Positions 8,034 through 17,030 are shown, counted from the first letter of the stretch. The stretch: 64,000 nucleotides of DNA from Pseudoalteromonas flavipulchra NCIMB 2033 = ATCC BAA-314 (GCA_000814665.1 JWIH01000025.1:620001-684000); one strand, 5' to 3'. Numbers and translations: made by a program. Notes: a model not told the origin generated them from the sequence alone.

Positions 8034-8890
8034 GTGAAAAACTACAAAAAGTATTGGCAAGAGCTGGCGTTGGCTCAAGACGCGAAATGGAAAAGTATAT
8101 TGAGTCTAACCGCGTAAGTGTAGATGGAAAAGTTGCCAAGCTAGGAGACCGAGTGGAAGAGACTTCGGTGATCCGTGTAGATGGACATATTGTTAAAATA
8201 GAGCAGCAAGAAGAGCGCATCTGTCGCGTACTTATGTATCATAAGCCAGAAGGTGAGCTGTGTACTCGTCGCGACCCTCAAGGTCGTCGTACTGTATTCG
8301 ATAGGCTACCAAAGTTAGATGGTGACCGCTGGATAGCTATTGGGCGATTAGATATCAATACATCAGGCCTGTTACTCTTTACCAATGATGGTGAGCTAGC
8401 TAATCGCTTGATGCATCCAAAATACGAAGTCGAACGTGAATATTCTGCCCGGGTATTTGGTGAAGTAACAAATCAAACGTTGCGTACATTAACCAAAGGC
8501 GTTGAGCTAGAAGACGGTCCTGCAAAATTCCTTAAGATTAAGCCACTTGGTGGTGAAGGTCTGAATAAATGGTTCAACGTAACACTGACCGAAGGGCGTA
8601 ATCGTGAAGTCAGGCGTCTTTGGCAGTCGCAAGAGGTTGAAGTGTCGCGTTTGATCCGTATCCGTTATGGTAAATTGGAGCTTAACAAACGCTTGCCACA
8701 AGGTGGATGGGAAGAATTAAAATTAGAAGATGTTAACTACTTACGTAAATCGGTAAGCATGAGAGCCGAGCAGCAAACTAAGTTGTCGGTCATGCCAGAA
8801 AAGCGTAAAGACAAGCGCGCGAAAATTAATAAGATCCGCAAAGCAGTGAAAAAGCATAATCAAAGGGTCAAAACCCCAAGAAGAAAGTAA
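8030..8890 (+). CDS. rluB: 23S rRNA pseudouridine(2605) synthase
   Basis: A 286-residue RsuA-family pseudouridine synthase that modifies 23S rRNA. The N-terminal S4 domain (EKLQKVLARAGVGSRREMEKYI) is followed by the catalytic domain with GRLDINTSGLLLFTNDG, which carries the catalytic aspartate, and EGRNREVRRLW. The last ~45 residues are very basic (RKDKRAKINKIRK, RVKTPRRK), typical of RluB. It ends the rnm-yciO-scpA-scpB-rluB cluster. Confidence 0.95.
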   Translation: MSEKLQKVLARAGVGSRREMEKYIESNRVSVDGKVAKLGDRVEETSVIRVDGHIVKIEQQEERICRVLMYHKPEGELCTRRDPQGRRTVFDRLPKLDGDRWIAIGRLDINTSGLLLFTNDGELANRLMHPKYEVEREYSARVFGEVTNQTLRTLTKGVELEDGPAKFLKIKPLGGEGLNKWFNVTLTEGRNREVRRLWQSQEVEVSRLIRIRYGKLELNKRLPQGGWEELKLEDVNYLRKSVSMRAEQQTKLSVMPEKRKDKRAKINKIRKAVKKHNQRVKTPRRK

Positions 8891-8902
8891 TTTAAGCTTT
8901 TT

Positions 8903-9064
8903 ATACCAATTAGCTTATTTAAGTGAGCTATTTTGAGGCGAGAAAATCTTGTCGATAACAAGGCAAAAATTTTGCTATTTAGTTGTTCTAAATGAGAAGT
9001 TTTTAACGTAGTTAGCGTCAGATTTGCTCCTTCAAATTGATCAATTATTAAGACTAATTGGTAT
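8903..9064. repeat. MITE-like repeat with ATACCAATTAG / CTAATTGGTAT ends
   Basis: A 162-bp stretch bounded by 11-bp perfect terminal inverted repeats, with no coding potential. It sits between the rluB stop and its terminator. The same CTAATTGG end motif recurs in a palindrome at 30567-30616, suggesting a dispersed non-autonomous repeat family. No element encoding a matching transposase is visible in the window. Confidence 0.65.
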
Positions 9065-9065
9065 T

Positions 9066-9095
9066 AAACACCAGCCTAGTGAGCTGGTGTTTTTG
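9066..9095 (+). terminator. Terminator after rluB
   Basis: ACACCAGC-ctagtga-GCTGGTGT followed by TTTT is a rho-independent terminator for the rnm-rluB transcript. The MITE-like repeat lies between it and the rluB stop. Confidence 0.85.
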
Positions 9096-9115
9096 TATTT
9101 GATAAGGAGATGCAA

Positions 9116-9520
9116 ATGAAAGAGATGTTTGCTGGTAGTTGTCTGTGTGGTCAGGTTAAATATCTTGTAGAGGGCAACGTGCAGGGCTTTTATCTATGTC
9201 ATTGTGAATATTGTCAAAAAGACACAGGATCCGCACATGCTGCGAATTTATTTTTTCAAAATGCAATGCTAACTTGGCTCGCGGGCGAAAAGTTGATAAC
9301 CCGCTTTACTTTACCGAATACTAAGCACGTTAAAGCCTTTTGCGCTTTTTGTGGTTCCGCAGTACCAAACCAGCAGCCTGTCGGTTTAGTGGTACCTGCC
9401 GGTAGCTTAGATGATGCGCCGAGTCTTACGCCAACGGCACACCTATTTATCGCGAGTAAAGCGAAGTGGGATGAAAAATTAGAGCAAGTGCTGGCGTTTG
9501 AAACCTTGCCGAGAGATTAA
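9116..9520 (+). CDS. GFA (glutathione-dependent formaldehyde-activating) family protein
   Basis: A 134-residue zinc-binding protein of the GFA/CENP-V fold. The cysteines fall in the family pattern: GSCLCGQVKY, then LCHCEYCQKDTGS, then FCAFCGSAVP. Family members are usually annotated as glutathione-dependent formaldehyde-activating enzymes, but most have no proven substrate. I choose the ATG at 9116 because AAGGAG is 6 bases upstream. The ATG at 9110 abuts that sequence. It is a single gene flanked by two repeat elements. Confidence 0.82.
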   Translation: MKEMFAGSCLCGQVKYLVEGNVQGFYLCHCEYCQKDTGSAHAANLFFQNAMLTWLAGEKLITRFTLPNTKHVKAFCAFCGSAVPNQQPVGLVVPAGSLDDAPSLTPTAHLFIASKAKWDEKLEQVLAFETLPRD

Positions 9521-9530
9521 TATAAGTAAT

Positions 9531-9729
9531 ATAACCTGAGCTGCGGATAATTAATGCCTTTCTAGCAACCATTTTTAGCGCTAACTGCGTTGAATTCACT
9601 TCCAATAGCCAGCTATTGGTGCGTAAATTCGCCTTGTTTTCCCTAAAACTCGCTGGCTAGACAAGGAAAAACTAAGTTGTGCTTTAGCGGCAATGAGTTG
9701 GAACATTCCTTATCCAAACCTCAGGTTAA
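9531..9729. repeat. MITE-like repeat with TAACCTGAG / CTCAGGTTA ends
   Basis: A 199-bp non-coding stretch bounded by inverted repeats (TAACCTGAG...CTCAGGTTA, extended by GGATAA...TTATCC). It lies just after the GFA gene. Its ends differ from the 8903-9064 element, so it belongs to another family. Internal short palindromes such as TAGCCAGCTATTGG are present. Confidence 0.6.
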
Positions 9730-9734
9730 TATAG

Positions 9735-9762
9735 AAGGCTGCAATTGTGGATCTGCAGCCTT
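9735..9762 (-). terminator. Hairpin between GFA gene and yciK (likely terminator)
   Basis: AAGGCTGCA and TGCAGCCTT form a 9-bp stem between two convergent genes. The T tract is weak on either strand, so it is a probable bidirectional terminator rather than a certain one. Confidence 0.55.
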
Positions 9763-9773
9763 TAAAGTACTAG

Positions 9774-10517
9774 TTAGTAGGTTTGGGCATCTAAAGATTG
9801 GCCATTAACTCCGATTGAGTCATCAGACATCAAGTACAGGTATGTTGGCATTAATTCTTCAGGCGTTTTTAGTTTATCTTTATCTTCACCTGGGAATGCT
9901 GATGCACGCATACTTGTTCTTGTCGCACCAGGATTAATGCAGTTGATGCGAATATTGGTTTTACCCACTTCTTCGGCCCAAGTTTGCATCATACCTTCGG
10001 TTGCGAATTTAGAAATTGCATATGCTCCCCAAAACTCGCGACCTTTACGTCCTACACCCGATGAAGTAAAGACAATAGAAGCGTGAGGTGCTTTTCTCAT
10101 TACTGGGAATAGCGATTTAGTGATCACCGCTTGGGCTGTTACGTTTACCTTCATTATGTTTTCAAAGGTTGAAACGCAAAAGTGTTCCATTGGACCTAAA
10201 GAGCCTAAAATAGAAGCATTATTTAGCAAGCCATCAAGTTTCCCAAATTGCTGCTCGATAGTGGCAGCCAAATCTCGAAAGTGTTGTTTGGTTGCACCAC
10301 GTAAATCTAAAGGTACAATTGCAGGCTGTGGGTAACCGACGTTAACAATTTCATCATAAACGGCTTCTAGTTTACTGGTGGTTTTGCCTAATAGAATAAC
10401 CGTTGCACCATATTTGGCGTAATTAATTGCCGCAACACGGCCGATGCCGTCGCCAGCACCTGTTACTAGTATCGTTTTATTCGCAAGTGCGTTTTCAGGA
10501 GCTTGATAAGTCTGCAT
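9774..10517 (-). CDS. yciK: YciK-type short-chain dehydrogenase
   Basis: A 247-residue SDR oxidoreductase of the YciK family (E. coli 252). It has the nucleotide-binding TGAGDGIGR, NNASILG, and the catalytic Ser-Tyr-Lys set (IVFTSSGV then YAISK). The substrate is not known. The start is ATG 10517 (MQTYQAPE), because GGAG lies 8 bases upstream. The longer TTG-initiated form would start inside that site. YciK commonly lies near the trp/rluB cluster in gammaproteobacteria. Confidence 0.88.
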   Translation of the reverse strand: MQTYQAPENALANKTILVTGAGDGIGRVAAINYAKYGATVILLGKTTSKLEAVYDEIVNVGYPQPAIVPLDLRGATKQHFRDLAATIEQQFGKLDGLLNNASILGSLGPMEHFCVSTFENIMKVNVTAQAVITKSLFPVMRKAPHASIVFTSSGVGRKGREFWGAYAISKFATEGMMQTWAEEVGKTNIRINCINPGATRTSMRASAFPGEDKDKLKTPEELMPTYLYLMSDDSIGVNGQSLDAQTY

Positions 10518-10713
10518 TCTGGACTCCAATTAAGATGTTTGGGCTATTTTATCACAATGCAGTAGCAAGTTAGCGAATTTATTGTAAATATGGCTGGCGA
10601 AATAACAAAGTTTGAGTTAAGTTTAACTGGTCTAATGTCTTATTAAAAATGCTATTACATAGATTTAACGAGAATTATCACAATAATAATAAGATTATGT
10701 CGGAGCCTATAAA

Positions 10714-13143
10714 ATGAAAAAAATGCTACTCTCACTCGCAGTATCAGCAGCACTCGCTGGCTGTGGAGGCGGTGAAACGTTAGAAGATGTAAAAAATGAT
10801 ACTACACCCGTTTCTCCAACGATTTCTGTTAAATTTGATCCATCGGGCGGTGTGATCTCAGTTCCAAACGATATCCTTTTATCCGGCACTCAAGACGGTA
10901 CCTTAAATCTACCTGACGAAATGTTAGGAGTGAAAGATGGTGAAGGTAACCCTCTGGTAACGCGTGCAAGCTATGCAAACCCTAGTATTGTGATTGGCGC
11001 CTTAGATGGTTGGTCGACACAAATGCCTTACGTTATCGACATGACGACACCAAATGGTTTGACACTTGATGCGCAAAGCGTCATGACTCCGGGCTCTGTA
11101 CGAATTTTTGAAGTTGCAATGGGTGGACCATTACAAACCGACGAAGACTGTGCTCAGGTGCCTTCAGGTATCGCTTGTAAGCCAATTGCTGAATTACAAT
11201 TTGGCCCGGATGGTGATTTCGTTACCATGGCTAATAGCACAGGTAACGGTTTAGTTATTATCCCAGTTAAACCATTCAAACCTGAAACTACGTATATTAC
11301 TGTTTTGACCAAAGGTCTTAAAGACTCAAAAGGTCAAAGTGTAGATGCTTCTTCGACTTACACGTTGTTGCGCCAAGACGCGCCATTGGTAACTGATGCT
11401 CAGAAATCTCTACAGGCTGTGATTCGTAGCTATGAAGGGGCGGTAACTGCTGCGGGCTCGGTGAGTAAAGAAGAGATTATATATACAGCTGCAATGACGA
11501 CACAGTCGACAGGTCACGCATTGGCGGCGACTAAGCAATTGTTAGCCGCAAAATTACAGGGCGGTGCTAACCCTGTTGTCGCTGTACCTGCACAACCGGT
11601 GATCACCGTTGCTGATGCCCTTGTAGGAAAAGTGCCTGATGCTATTTTACCTGCTTTTAGAAGCGTGCGTTTATTGCAAGGTCAAATACAACTACCTCAG
11701 TACTTATCACAACCAAAAAATAAAGATATCTCTGCGCTAGCTGATACCTATTGGCAAGCACGCTGCGACAGCGCTGTAGCTGTCGCTGGATATGCGGCGC
11801 AAGCTGGTGGTTTACCAGAACCAACTGAACCAAATGATATCGCTTGTAATACACTTTCGGGTGGAAAGCTGAGAGATTTAGGTTTAGATGGTACTAAGTT
11901 CTTGACTAAGTACAATCCAATTCCTAAAGAGCAGTGGCTTGCTAATGTTCCTGTGCAAATCACAATGCCTGCGGATGAGTCTCAGCGCCCTGAAGGCGGC
12001 TGGCCTGTTGTTATCTTGCAACATGGTATCACGAGTAAAAAAGAAGACATGCTTGGCTTGACGTTGTCATTAACACAAGCTGGATTTGCCACAGTTGCGA
12101 TCGATCACCCAATGCACGGTGCTCGCGGTTTAGATATCGATGGTGATGGCACTGATGATTTTAATGCCTCGACAGGTAGCGTGTTGTCCTACATGAACCT
12201 AACATCGTTGTTAGTTGCGCGTGATAACTTAAAGCAATCAGCAGCAGATTTAATGGGTTTACGTTTAGGCTTAAACTTCATCAATCTAGCATCTGGCGGT
12301 CAAGTTAACTTTAATACCCAGCAAGTTAGTTACTTAGGTCACTCGCTTGGTTCGGTTGTAGGCCCAAGCTTCCTCGCTCAAACCAATGCGCCATTAAATC
12401 CAGCAATTGATGGCTTCTTTAAAGTTGAGTCAGCAGCACTTGCAAGTGGTGGCTCGGGCATTGCTAATTTCTTGATTGAGTCAAAATCATTTGGCCCGTT
12501 TGTTCAGGGCTCCGTGTTAAGCTCTGCAGGTAACCTAGCATCGCAAGCGTTTAATGCCTATCTGCAAGAAGGTGCAATTGCTGACTGTGGTACGTTTGCT
12601 GCGGATCAAAGCAAATATGTTTCTTGTGCATATGGAACATTTAGAGCGAATTTAGAAGCGGCTGGAGACACTGCGACATTAGCACTGATTGATGGTACGG
12701 TGACGCAGTTTGGTTTTGCAGCACAAACCGCATTAGGTAGTGCCGATCCACTTAACTATGCAGCTTCCGTGAAAGCGCTACAAACGCCAGTATATATGAG
12801 CGTTGTTACGGGTGGTGTTGATGGCAATGCAGCTGACTTGGTTATTCCTCCAACAACAGAACGTAGCTTCTTGTCTGGTAGCTTACCACTTGCTGGTTTC
12901 ATGGGATTAATGCCTGCAAGTGAAACGCAAATGAGTCAAGACGGAACACCTGGAAGTTATGTAGTGAAGTTCTCTCAAGGTCACCATAGTTCAATCTTGA
13001 CGACAGGCTTTGATGAAAAAGCCGGTGGCACAGCTGCAGGACACGCAGCTGCGTCAATCGAAATGCAAACACAAGTTGCGAGCTTCTTGAAGTCAAAGGG
13101 TTTGGTTTTACAAGTATCTAACCCGGATGTTGTTGCAAACTAA
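10714..13143 (+). CDS. Pla-1/cef family extracellular lipase lipoprotein (VolA-like)
   Basis: A large 809-residue surface lipoprotein. The signal peptide MKKMLLSLAVSAALAGC ends in the lipobox LAGC, so Cys17 should be lipidated. The C-terminal half is an alpha/beta hydrolase with the nucleophile elbow YLGHSLGS, an oxyanion region VILQHGITSKKEDM, and a late HHS that may give the catalytic histidine. The family includes Vibrio VolA, an outer-membrane lysophospholipase that releases fatty acids for uptake. That role is inferred. It is transcribed alone and ends in a strong terminator. Confidence 0.85.
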   Translation: MKKMLLSLAVSAALAGCGGGETLEDVKNDTTPVSPTISVKFDPSGGVISVPNDILLSGTQDGTLNLPDEMLGVKDGEGNPLVTRASYANPSIVIGALDGWSTQMPYVIDMTTPNGLTLDAQSVMTPGSVRIFEVAMGGPLQTDEDCAQVPSGIACKPIAELQFGPDGDFVTMANSTGNGLVIIPVKPFKPETTYITVLTKGLKDSKGQSVDASSTYTLLRQDAPLVTDAQKSLQAVIRSYEGAVTAAGSVSKEEIIYTAAMTTQSTGHALAATKQLLAAKLQGGANPVVAVPAQPVITVADALVGKVPDAILPAFRSVRLLQGQIQLPQYLSQPKNKDISALADTYWQARCDSAVAVAGYAAQAGGLPEPTEPNDIACNTLSGGKLRDLGLDGTKFLTKYNPIPKEQWLANVPVQITMPADESQRPEGGWPVVILQHGITSKKEDMLGLTLSLTQAGFATVAIDHPMHGARGLDIDGDGTDDFNASTGSVLSYMNLTSLLVARDNLKQSAADLMGLRLGLNFINLASGGQVNFNTQQVSYLGHSLGSVVGPSFLAQTNAPLNPAIDGFFKVESAALASGGSGIANFLIESKSFGPFVQGSVLSSAGNLASQAFNAYLQEGAIADCGTFAADQSKYVSCAYGTFRANLEAAGDTATLALIDGTVTQFGFAAQTALGSADPLNYAASVKALQTPVYMSVVTGGVDGNAADLVIPPTTERSFLSGSLPLAGFMGLMPASETQMSQDGTPGSYVVKFSQGHHSSILTTGFDEKAGGTAAGHAAASIEMQTQVASFLKSKGLVLQVSNPDVVAN

Positions 13144-13161
13144 GACATTTTTCGAGACTAT

Positions 13162-13188
13162 AAAAGGCCGCTGCTAGCGGCCTTTTTT
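13162..13188 (+). terminator. Terminator after the Pla-1/cef lipase gene
   Basis: AAAGGCCGCTGCTAGCGGCCTTTTTT forms a GGCCGC/GCGGCC hairpin with a T6 tract, starting about 20 bases after the stop codon. Confidence 0.9.
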
Positions 13189-13246
13189 GTGTCTATTTAA
13201 TATTGAGTTAAATGGGCCCCTTTATGAGCTAAATGAGGAGAACGAC

Positions 13247-14260
13247 TTGGCATTTTTGTTTGAATATGGGTTATTTCTAGCCAAGACAGTAACCATTATC
13301 TTTGGTATTGCAGTCGTCATTATTTTGATGGTGGGAGCAAGCTCAAAACCAAAATCGAAAAAGGGTGAAATTGAAGTTACCGATTTAAGCGACAGTTTGT
13401 CGCAATCTAAGCAGCAGTTTTTGCAGCAAACGCTTGATAAAAAGGCGCTAAAAGCCCTAAATAAGTCGCAATCAAAAGCGCAAAAAAATAAAGATAAAGA
13501 AGCAGAGAAAAACGTTTTTTATCTTGAATTTAACGGGAGTATGGACGCTCACGAAGTCGCGGGTTTAAGAGAAGAGATCAACGCTATTTTAACGATTGCA
13601 GATAAAGAAAAGGATCAGGTTATTGTGTCTGTAGAAAGTGGTGGTGGGGTTGTTCACGGCTATGGACTTGGTGCATCGCAGCTTACGCGTATCAAGCAAG
13701 CGGGTATTCCTCTAACCGTCTGTGTGGACAAGGTTGCTGCAAGTGGCGGATATATGATGGCCTGTGTTGCAGATAAGATTATTGCAGCGCCATTTGCAAT
13801 TATTGGTTCAATCGGTGTGATTGCGCAGATCCCCAACTTCAATCGTTTATTGAAAAAGAATAACGTTGATTTTGAAATGGTAACCGCTGGTGAGTATAAG
13901 CGTACACTCACGCTGTTTGGTGAAAATACGGATAAAGGCAGAGAAAAGTTTAAAGAGGAGATTGAGGAAACGCACGGTCTGTTCAAACACTTTGTCTCTG
14001 ATAATCGTACCGAGCTTGATATTGAGAAAGTCGCCACTGGAGAACATTGGTTTGGTACACAAGCGTTAGAGCTTAAATTAGTCGATGAAATCTCAACCAG
14101 TGACGATTTACTTATGTCATTAAATGAAAGTCACCAGCTTTATAAGGTGGCTTATAAGGCTAAAAAAGGCGTTGCTGAGAAGTTTGGACTTCAGTTGGGG
14201 CTCGCCATTGAACGTTTCTCCGTTAAAGCGTTAACAAAGCTAAATCAATCTAAATATTAG
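13247..14260 (+). CDS. sohB: SohB, inner-membrane S49 serine peptidase
   Basis: A 337-residue homologue of E. coli SohB (349), a signal-peptide-peptidase-like enzyme. An N-terminal membrane segment (LFLAKTVTIIFGIAVVIILMV) is followed by a Lys/Ala-rich linker and the S49 domain with SVESGGGVVHGYG, the catalytic serine in KVAASGGYMMACVADKI and GSIGVIAQ. The probable general-base lysine is in AGEYKRTLT. The start is placed at TTG 13247, just after AGGAG with 6-base spacing. This gives the family-like AFLFEYGLFLAK N-terminus. The catalytic Ser/Lys dyad appears intact. Confidence 0.9.
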   Translation: MAFLFEYGLFLAKTVTIIFGIAVVIILMVGASSKPKSKKGEIEVTDLSDSLSQSKQQFLQQTLDKKALKALNKSQSKAQKNKDKEAEKNVFYLEFNGSMDAHEVAGLREEINAILTIADKEKDQVIVSVESGGGVVHGYGLGASQLTRIKQAGIPLTVCVDKVAASGGYMMACVADKIIAAPFAIIGSIGVIAQIPNFNRLLKKNNVDFEMVTAGEYKRTLTLFGENTDKGREKFKEEIEETHGLFKHFVSDNRTELDIEKVATGEHWFGTQALELKLVDEISTSDDLLMSLNESHQLYKVAYKAKKGVAEKFGLQLGLAIERFSVKALTKLNQSKY

Positions 14261-14373
14261 TGATTGTTGTTCAGTTTATATCAATAAGCTTTATTTCAAA
14301 CTATTAACAATACTTTATAGACGGCGTTGTGTTCACAAAACGCATGACGCCGCGCTCTAAAAGAGAGGTTGTT

Positions 14374-14682
14374 ATGAATAAAGTTATTGTACTTTCCCTA
14401 CTTACCTTTAGTCTGACTATAGGTTTAAATCAGGCGAATGCTAAACCGGAGAAGTTACCGCCGGGCCTTGAAAAAAAGTTGAAGCAGGGCAAGCCACTTC
14501 CGCCAGGTTGGCAAAAAAAACTCCAAGTTGGAGAACGCTTAGATCCAGATATCTACGACCATGGCAAAGTGATTTATCGCGACAGAGATCGGGATTTGGT
14601 AACGATAAGCGTTGAAGGTAGAGTCATCAGGGTACTCGAAAACACCTTAGAAATTGTCGAAATTCTGAAAGGAATGAGATAA
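14374..14682 (+). CDS. Small periplasmic CigR/RcnB-like protein
   Basis: A 102-residue protein with a signal peptide (MNKVIVLSLLTFSLTIGLNQANA) and a mature region starting with the repeated motif LPPGLEKKLKQGKPLPPGWQ, typical of the CigR/RcnB family. The second half (YRDRDRDLVTISVEGRVIRVLENTLEIVEILKG) matches the usual beta-rich end. RcnB takes part in nickel/cobalt balance in E. coli and CigR is an anti-virulence factor in Salmonella. Neither role can be assigned here. The ATG at 14374 has AGAGAGG upstream. Confidence 0.7.
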   Translation: MNKVIVLSLLTFSLTIGLNQANAKPEKLPPGLEKKLKQGKPLPPGWQKKLQVGERLDPDIYDHGKVIYRDRDRDLVTISVEGRVIRVLENTLEIVEILKGMR

Positions 14683-14819
14683 AAAGCATCAACTCTGTGC
14701 GGTGCAATTTCCCGTACAGAGTCCAAGTTTAGCAATTTAAGTGTTTGTTCCTCGCCAAAGCGTATGTTAGTTGTAGCACTTAACTTAACGCCTAATGATC
14801 TAGGTATCAAATAACGTCG

Positions 14820-15366
14820 TCATTCCTTGAGAGTTGTTGTTAGTCCATCTCGGTAAGTGGTAATTTCAAACTCCGTAAAGCGCTGCTTAAATTTATCTGA
14901 TACAAATATGTTGTCGACTGCATATCGAGGTAACAGTTCTCGTGTTTCTCTTATAGGTTTGCTAACAATGCTTAGCAGTGATAGCTGCCATTTCTTTAAT
15001 ATTGAATACTTGCCTTGAATGCCGAGTATTTCGCTCGCTAAGTTAACGATTTGCTTGTAAGTGAGTCGATTGTCATCACATGGAAGATGCCATGTCTGGC
15101 CATACGCATCAGAGGTATTGCCTAGTAACGCCATTGCTCTGCTAGCATCTGGCGTGTATATCAAGGTACGTAACGTATTGTCGCTGATAAAGACTTTCGC
15201 AGCATCGCCTGCTCGCAGCTTATCAAGAACCGCTGTATTGGTGATACTTTGCGTTTTACCCGGTCCATAAAACTCAGGCGCGCGGCAAATCATCGCATTG
15301 ACTTGGCCTGTACTCATCGCATCGAGCAGCATACTCGCTATTAGTCCTCTAACTTTGCCTTTTTCG
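14820..15366 (-). pseudogene. NAD-dependent epimerase, C-terminal part (split by transposon)
   Basis: The 3' 547 nt of an SDR-type NAD-dependent epimerase gene whose 5' part is at 21403-21776. It reads in frame from GEKGKVRGLIASMLLD through RAPEFYGPG and RTLIYTPDASRAMALL to a TGA stop. Joining 21776-21403 to 15366-14820 gives exactly 307 codons with no shift (374 + 547 = 921 nt), so the insertion is recent or precise. On its own it lacks the Rossmann NAD-binding half and is almost certainly inactive. Confidence 0.9.
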
Positions 15367-15374
15367 CCATATGG
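15367..15374. repeat. Target-site duplication, left copy
   Basis: CCATATGG, an 8-bp copy of the target next to the left transposon end. The same 8 bases occur at 21403-21410. Eight-base duplications are typical of IS1595-family insertion. The target is palindromic, so the exact limits could be read as 8 or 10 bases, but 8 fits the family and restores the host reading frame. Confidence 0.9.
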
Positions 15375-15398
15375 CGCTATTATGTAGCTGTTGCATGT
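15375..15398 (+). repeat. Left terminal inverted repeat of the transposon
   Basis: 24 bases beginning CGCTATTATGTAGC and ending TTGCATGT, identical to the inverted copy at 21379-21402. Homology stops at exactly base 24 (AGCTAC versus GAAATC inside). Confidence 0.93.
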
Positions 15399-15444
15399 AG
15401 CTACTAAAAAGGGAGTGAACACTCCCTTTTTATAGTTTTACAAG

Positions 15445-16518
15445 CTAGGCAATCAACATTTCATCATTCCTGCGATAACCTTGCCAATAACCTCTCCACC
15501 ACCTAGAAAAACCTACGTGAAAAGATGACTCCAACAAATTAATCAACTTTTCCTTTACAGACTTTCTTCTCCAATCCTCTTTCCAAGCCATTTCATTTGC
15601 GTAGTCAATCATATACGCAGCTTGCATACGGTGCGTTGTACCGTATTCACAACGCCTTAAGCGGCTGAAAAATGACTCAGCCTGATTGTTATTGACACCA
15701 TCAATAGTCGAGTATTCCTTTGAATGTTCGACCGTTTGATGAGTAAAGAACTGTTTATAGGAATCATATGCTTTGTTTTCATCGGTTCTGACTAATGAAC
15801 CATTAGCAATGCAGTGCTTTGCTATATACTTAGCTACAGCTTCATTTTCACCAGAACTGAGAAAAACTCGAGTCCTGTTAGCACCTTCTGCTGGAGCTAC
15901 TTGCCGAACAACCATAACAATTCTCCGATTACGTTTCTTTCGTTCAAAGTTAGCCTTACTTATTCCCCTACGTTTTATTCCTTGTGTTTTTCCTGCTAAT
16001 TTTTCAGCGGCTGCTGCATATCTAGCTTTATTTGATGGCCTAAATTGGCCACTTCTAGGTTTTCCACCAAAGTGGCCACCATCAACATGAACTTCACCTT
16101 CCATTAGAGATGTATCGATAGTGCGAGCTATAACCTCTCGTAGTTTGTGCATAACAACCCAAGCAGTTTTATATGCAACTTCGGCATCCGTACTCACCTG
16201 TACAGCTGAAATACCGTTGGCGCTAGTGCAAAACTGGTAAATGATCATAATAAGCTTCGACAACGGTAGCTTCATATCAGCCCATACTGTGCCAGAAGTT
16301 AGGCTGAATTCCCTTGTACAGTGCTTGCATTTCCATCCTTTGCGCCTTTTGATAAATGGATGTGTATCTATGGCGCCACACCGTGTGCAGGGGATCTCTT
16401 TTCCATTTCCAAACTTGAGCTTTTTTACAAAATCAAAGAGCTCCTCATCTGTCATTCGTAATAGTCTATGCAGACTCGTATCTCTGTATTTTTTTGATAA
16501 TAAGAAATGCTGTGGCAT
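15445..16518 (-). CDS. IS1595-family (ISXO2-like) transposase
   Basis: A 357-residue transposase. The N-terminus has a zinc ribbon (Cys44, Cys47, Cys64, Cys67) for end binding. The DDE/N core has Asp146 in GEVHVDGGHFGGK, Asp246 in VRTDENKAY and Glu281 or Asn278 in NNNQAESFFSRLRR, the ISXO2-like pattern. No frameshift or stop interrupts it, so it appears functional. It sits 46 bp inside the left terminal repeat. The following intergenic region has strong hairpins. Confidence 0.95.
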   Translation of the reverse strand: MPQHFLLSKKYRDTSLHRLLRMTDEELFDFVKKLKFGNGKEIPCTRCGAIDTHPFIKRRKGWKCKHCTREFSLTSGTVWADMKLPLSKLIMIIYQFCTSANGISAVQVSTDAEVAYKTAWVVMHKLREVIARTIDTSLMEGEVHVDGGHFGGKPRSGQFRPSNKARYAAAAEKLAGKTQGIKRRGISKANFERKKRNRRIVMVVRQVAPAEGANRTRVFLSSGENEAVAKYIAKHCIANGSLVRTDENKAYDSYKQFFTHQTVEHSKEYSTIDGVNNNQAESFFSRLRRCEYGTTHRMQAAYMIDYANEMAWKEDWRRKSVKEKLINLLESSFHVGFSRWWRGYWQGYRRNDEMLIA

Positions 16519-16626
16519 AACAAATCACCTTCAATGTTTAATTAAAAATATAGAGGCGACAAGACATCTTCCAGAGCGTAAATCTCACTCTGAAATTTGA
16601 CTTTTATGTAAGAAAAGCACAAAATA

Positions 16627-16697
16627 GGAGTATCAAAGGCGTAGGAACTTTTGATACTACATAGGCCAGAGTTGTTGTAGCAACTTTGGCTTTTGTG
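16627..16697. other. Two tandem hairpins in the transposon intergenic region
   Basis: AGTATCAAA / TTTGATACT (about 16629-16658) and GCCAgAGTTG / CAACTtTGGC (16665-16690, followed by TTTTGTGTTTT) lie between the transposase and the 96-residue gene. On the minus strand the first hairpin is followed by CCTATTTTG and may end the upstream gene. On the plus strand the second looks like a terminator, although no plus-strand gene precedes it. Confidence 0.5.
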
Positions 16698-16739
16698 TTT
16701 TCAGCCTCAATGAAAATACTAAATTATTTTTATCTAAGC

Positions 16740-17030
16740 TTATTCAACCTCCTCTTCATTAATTACTCTTTCTAACCTTTGTTTAGCTGACCATCTAGCA
16801 ACATCTTTAGTTAAAGCAAACTTGCCTTTTCTCTTGTCAATAGAAAACACTGGTATTGGAACTGTCTTTCTACTTACCGCTTGTCTAAACGCTTCTCCAC
16901 TTCCATAGCCAAGTGCGATGTATAAAGATTTACCAAACATATTTGGCCCATATAATTTCAGTAAATCAGCTTCCAGTTCACTAGCTAAGGATTCACAAAT
17001 ACTTTCATCAAATCTTGAAGTCACGACCAC
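16740..17030 (-). CDS. Small putative HTH (AlpA/excisionase-like) protein
   Basis: A 96-residue passenger protein. The segment LYIALGYGSGEAFRQAVSRKTVPIPVFSIDKRKGKFALTKDVARWSAKQR has the layout of small excisionase/AlpA-like HTH proteins: a helical binding region, then a short loop before the basic segment KDVARW. The assignment is a pattern match only. The start appears to be GTG 17030, with another GTG two codons in. It is divergent from the 311-residue gene, so it might regulate the shared interval or the transposase. Confidence 0.5.
   Translation of the reverse strand: MVVTSRFDESICESLASELEADLLKLYGPNMFGKSLYIALGYGSGEAFRQAVSRKTVPIPVFSIDKRKGKFALTKDVARWSAKQRLERVINEEEVE

Noticed and set aside
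13660..14037. 125-residue minus-strand ORF inside sohB
   Set aside because: It is a shadow of the intact sohB reading frame, with typical low-complexity Ser/Ile composition and no start signal.
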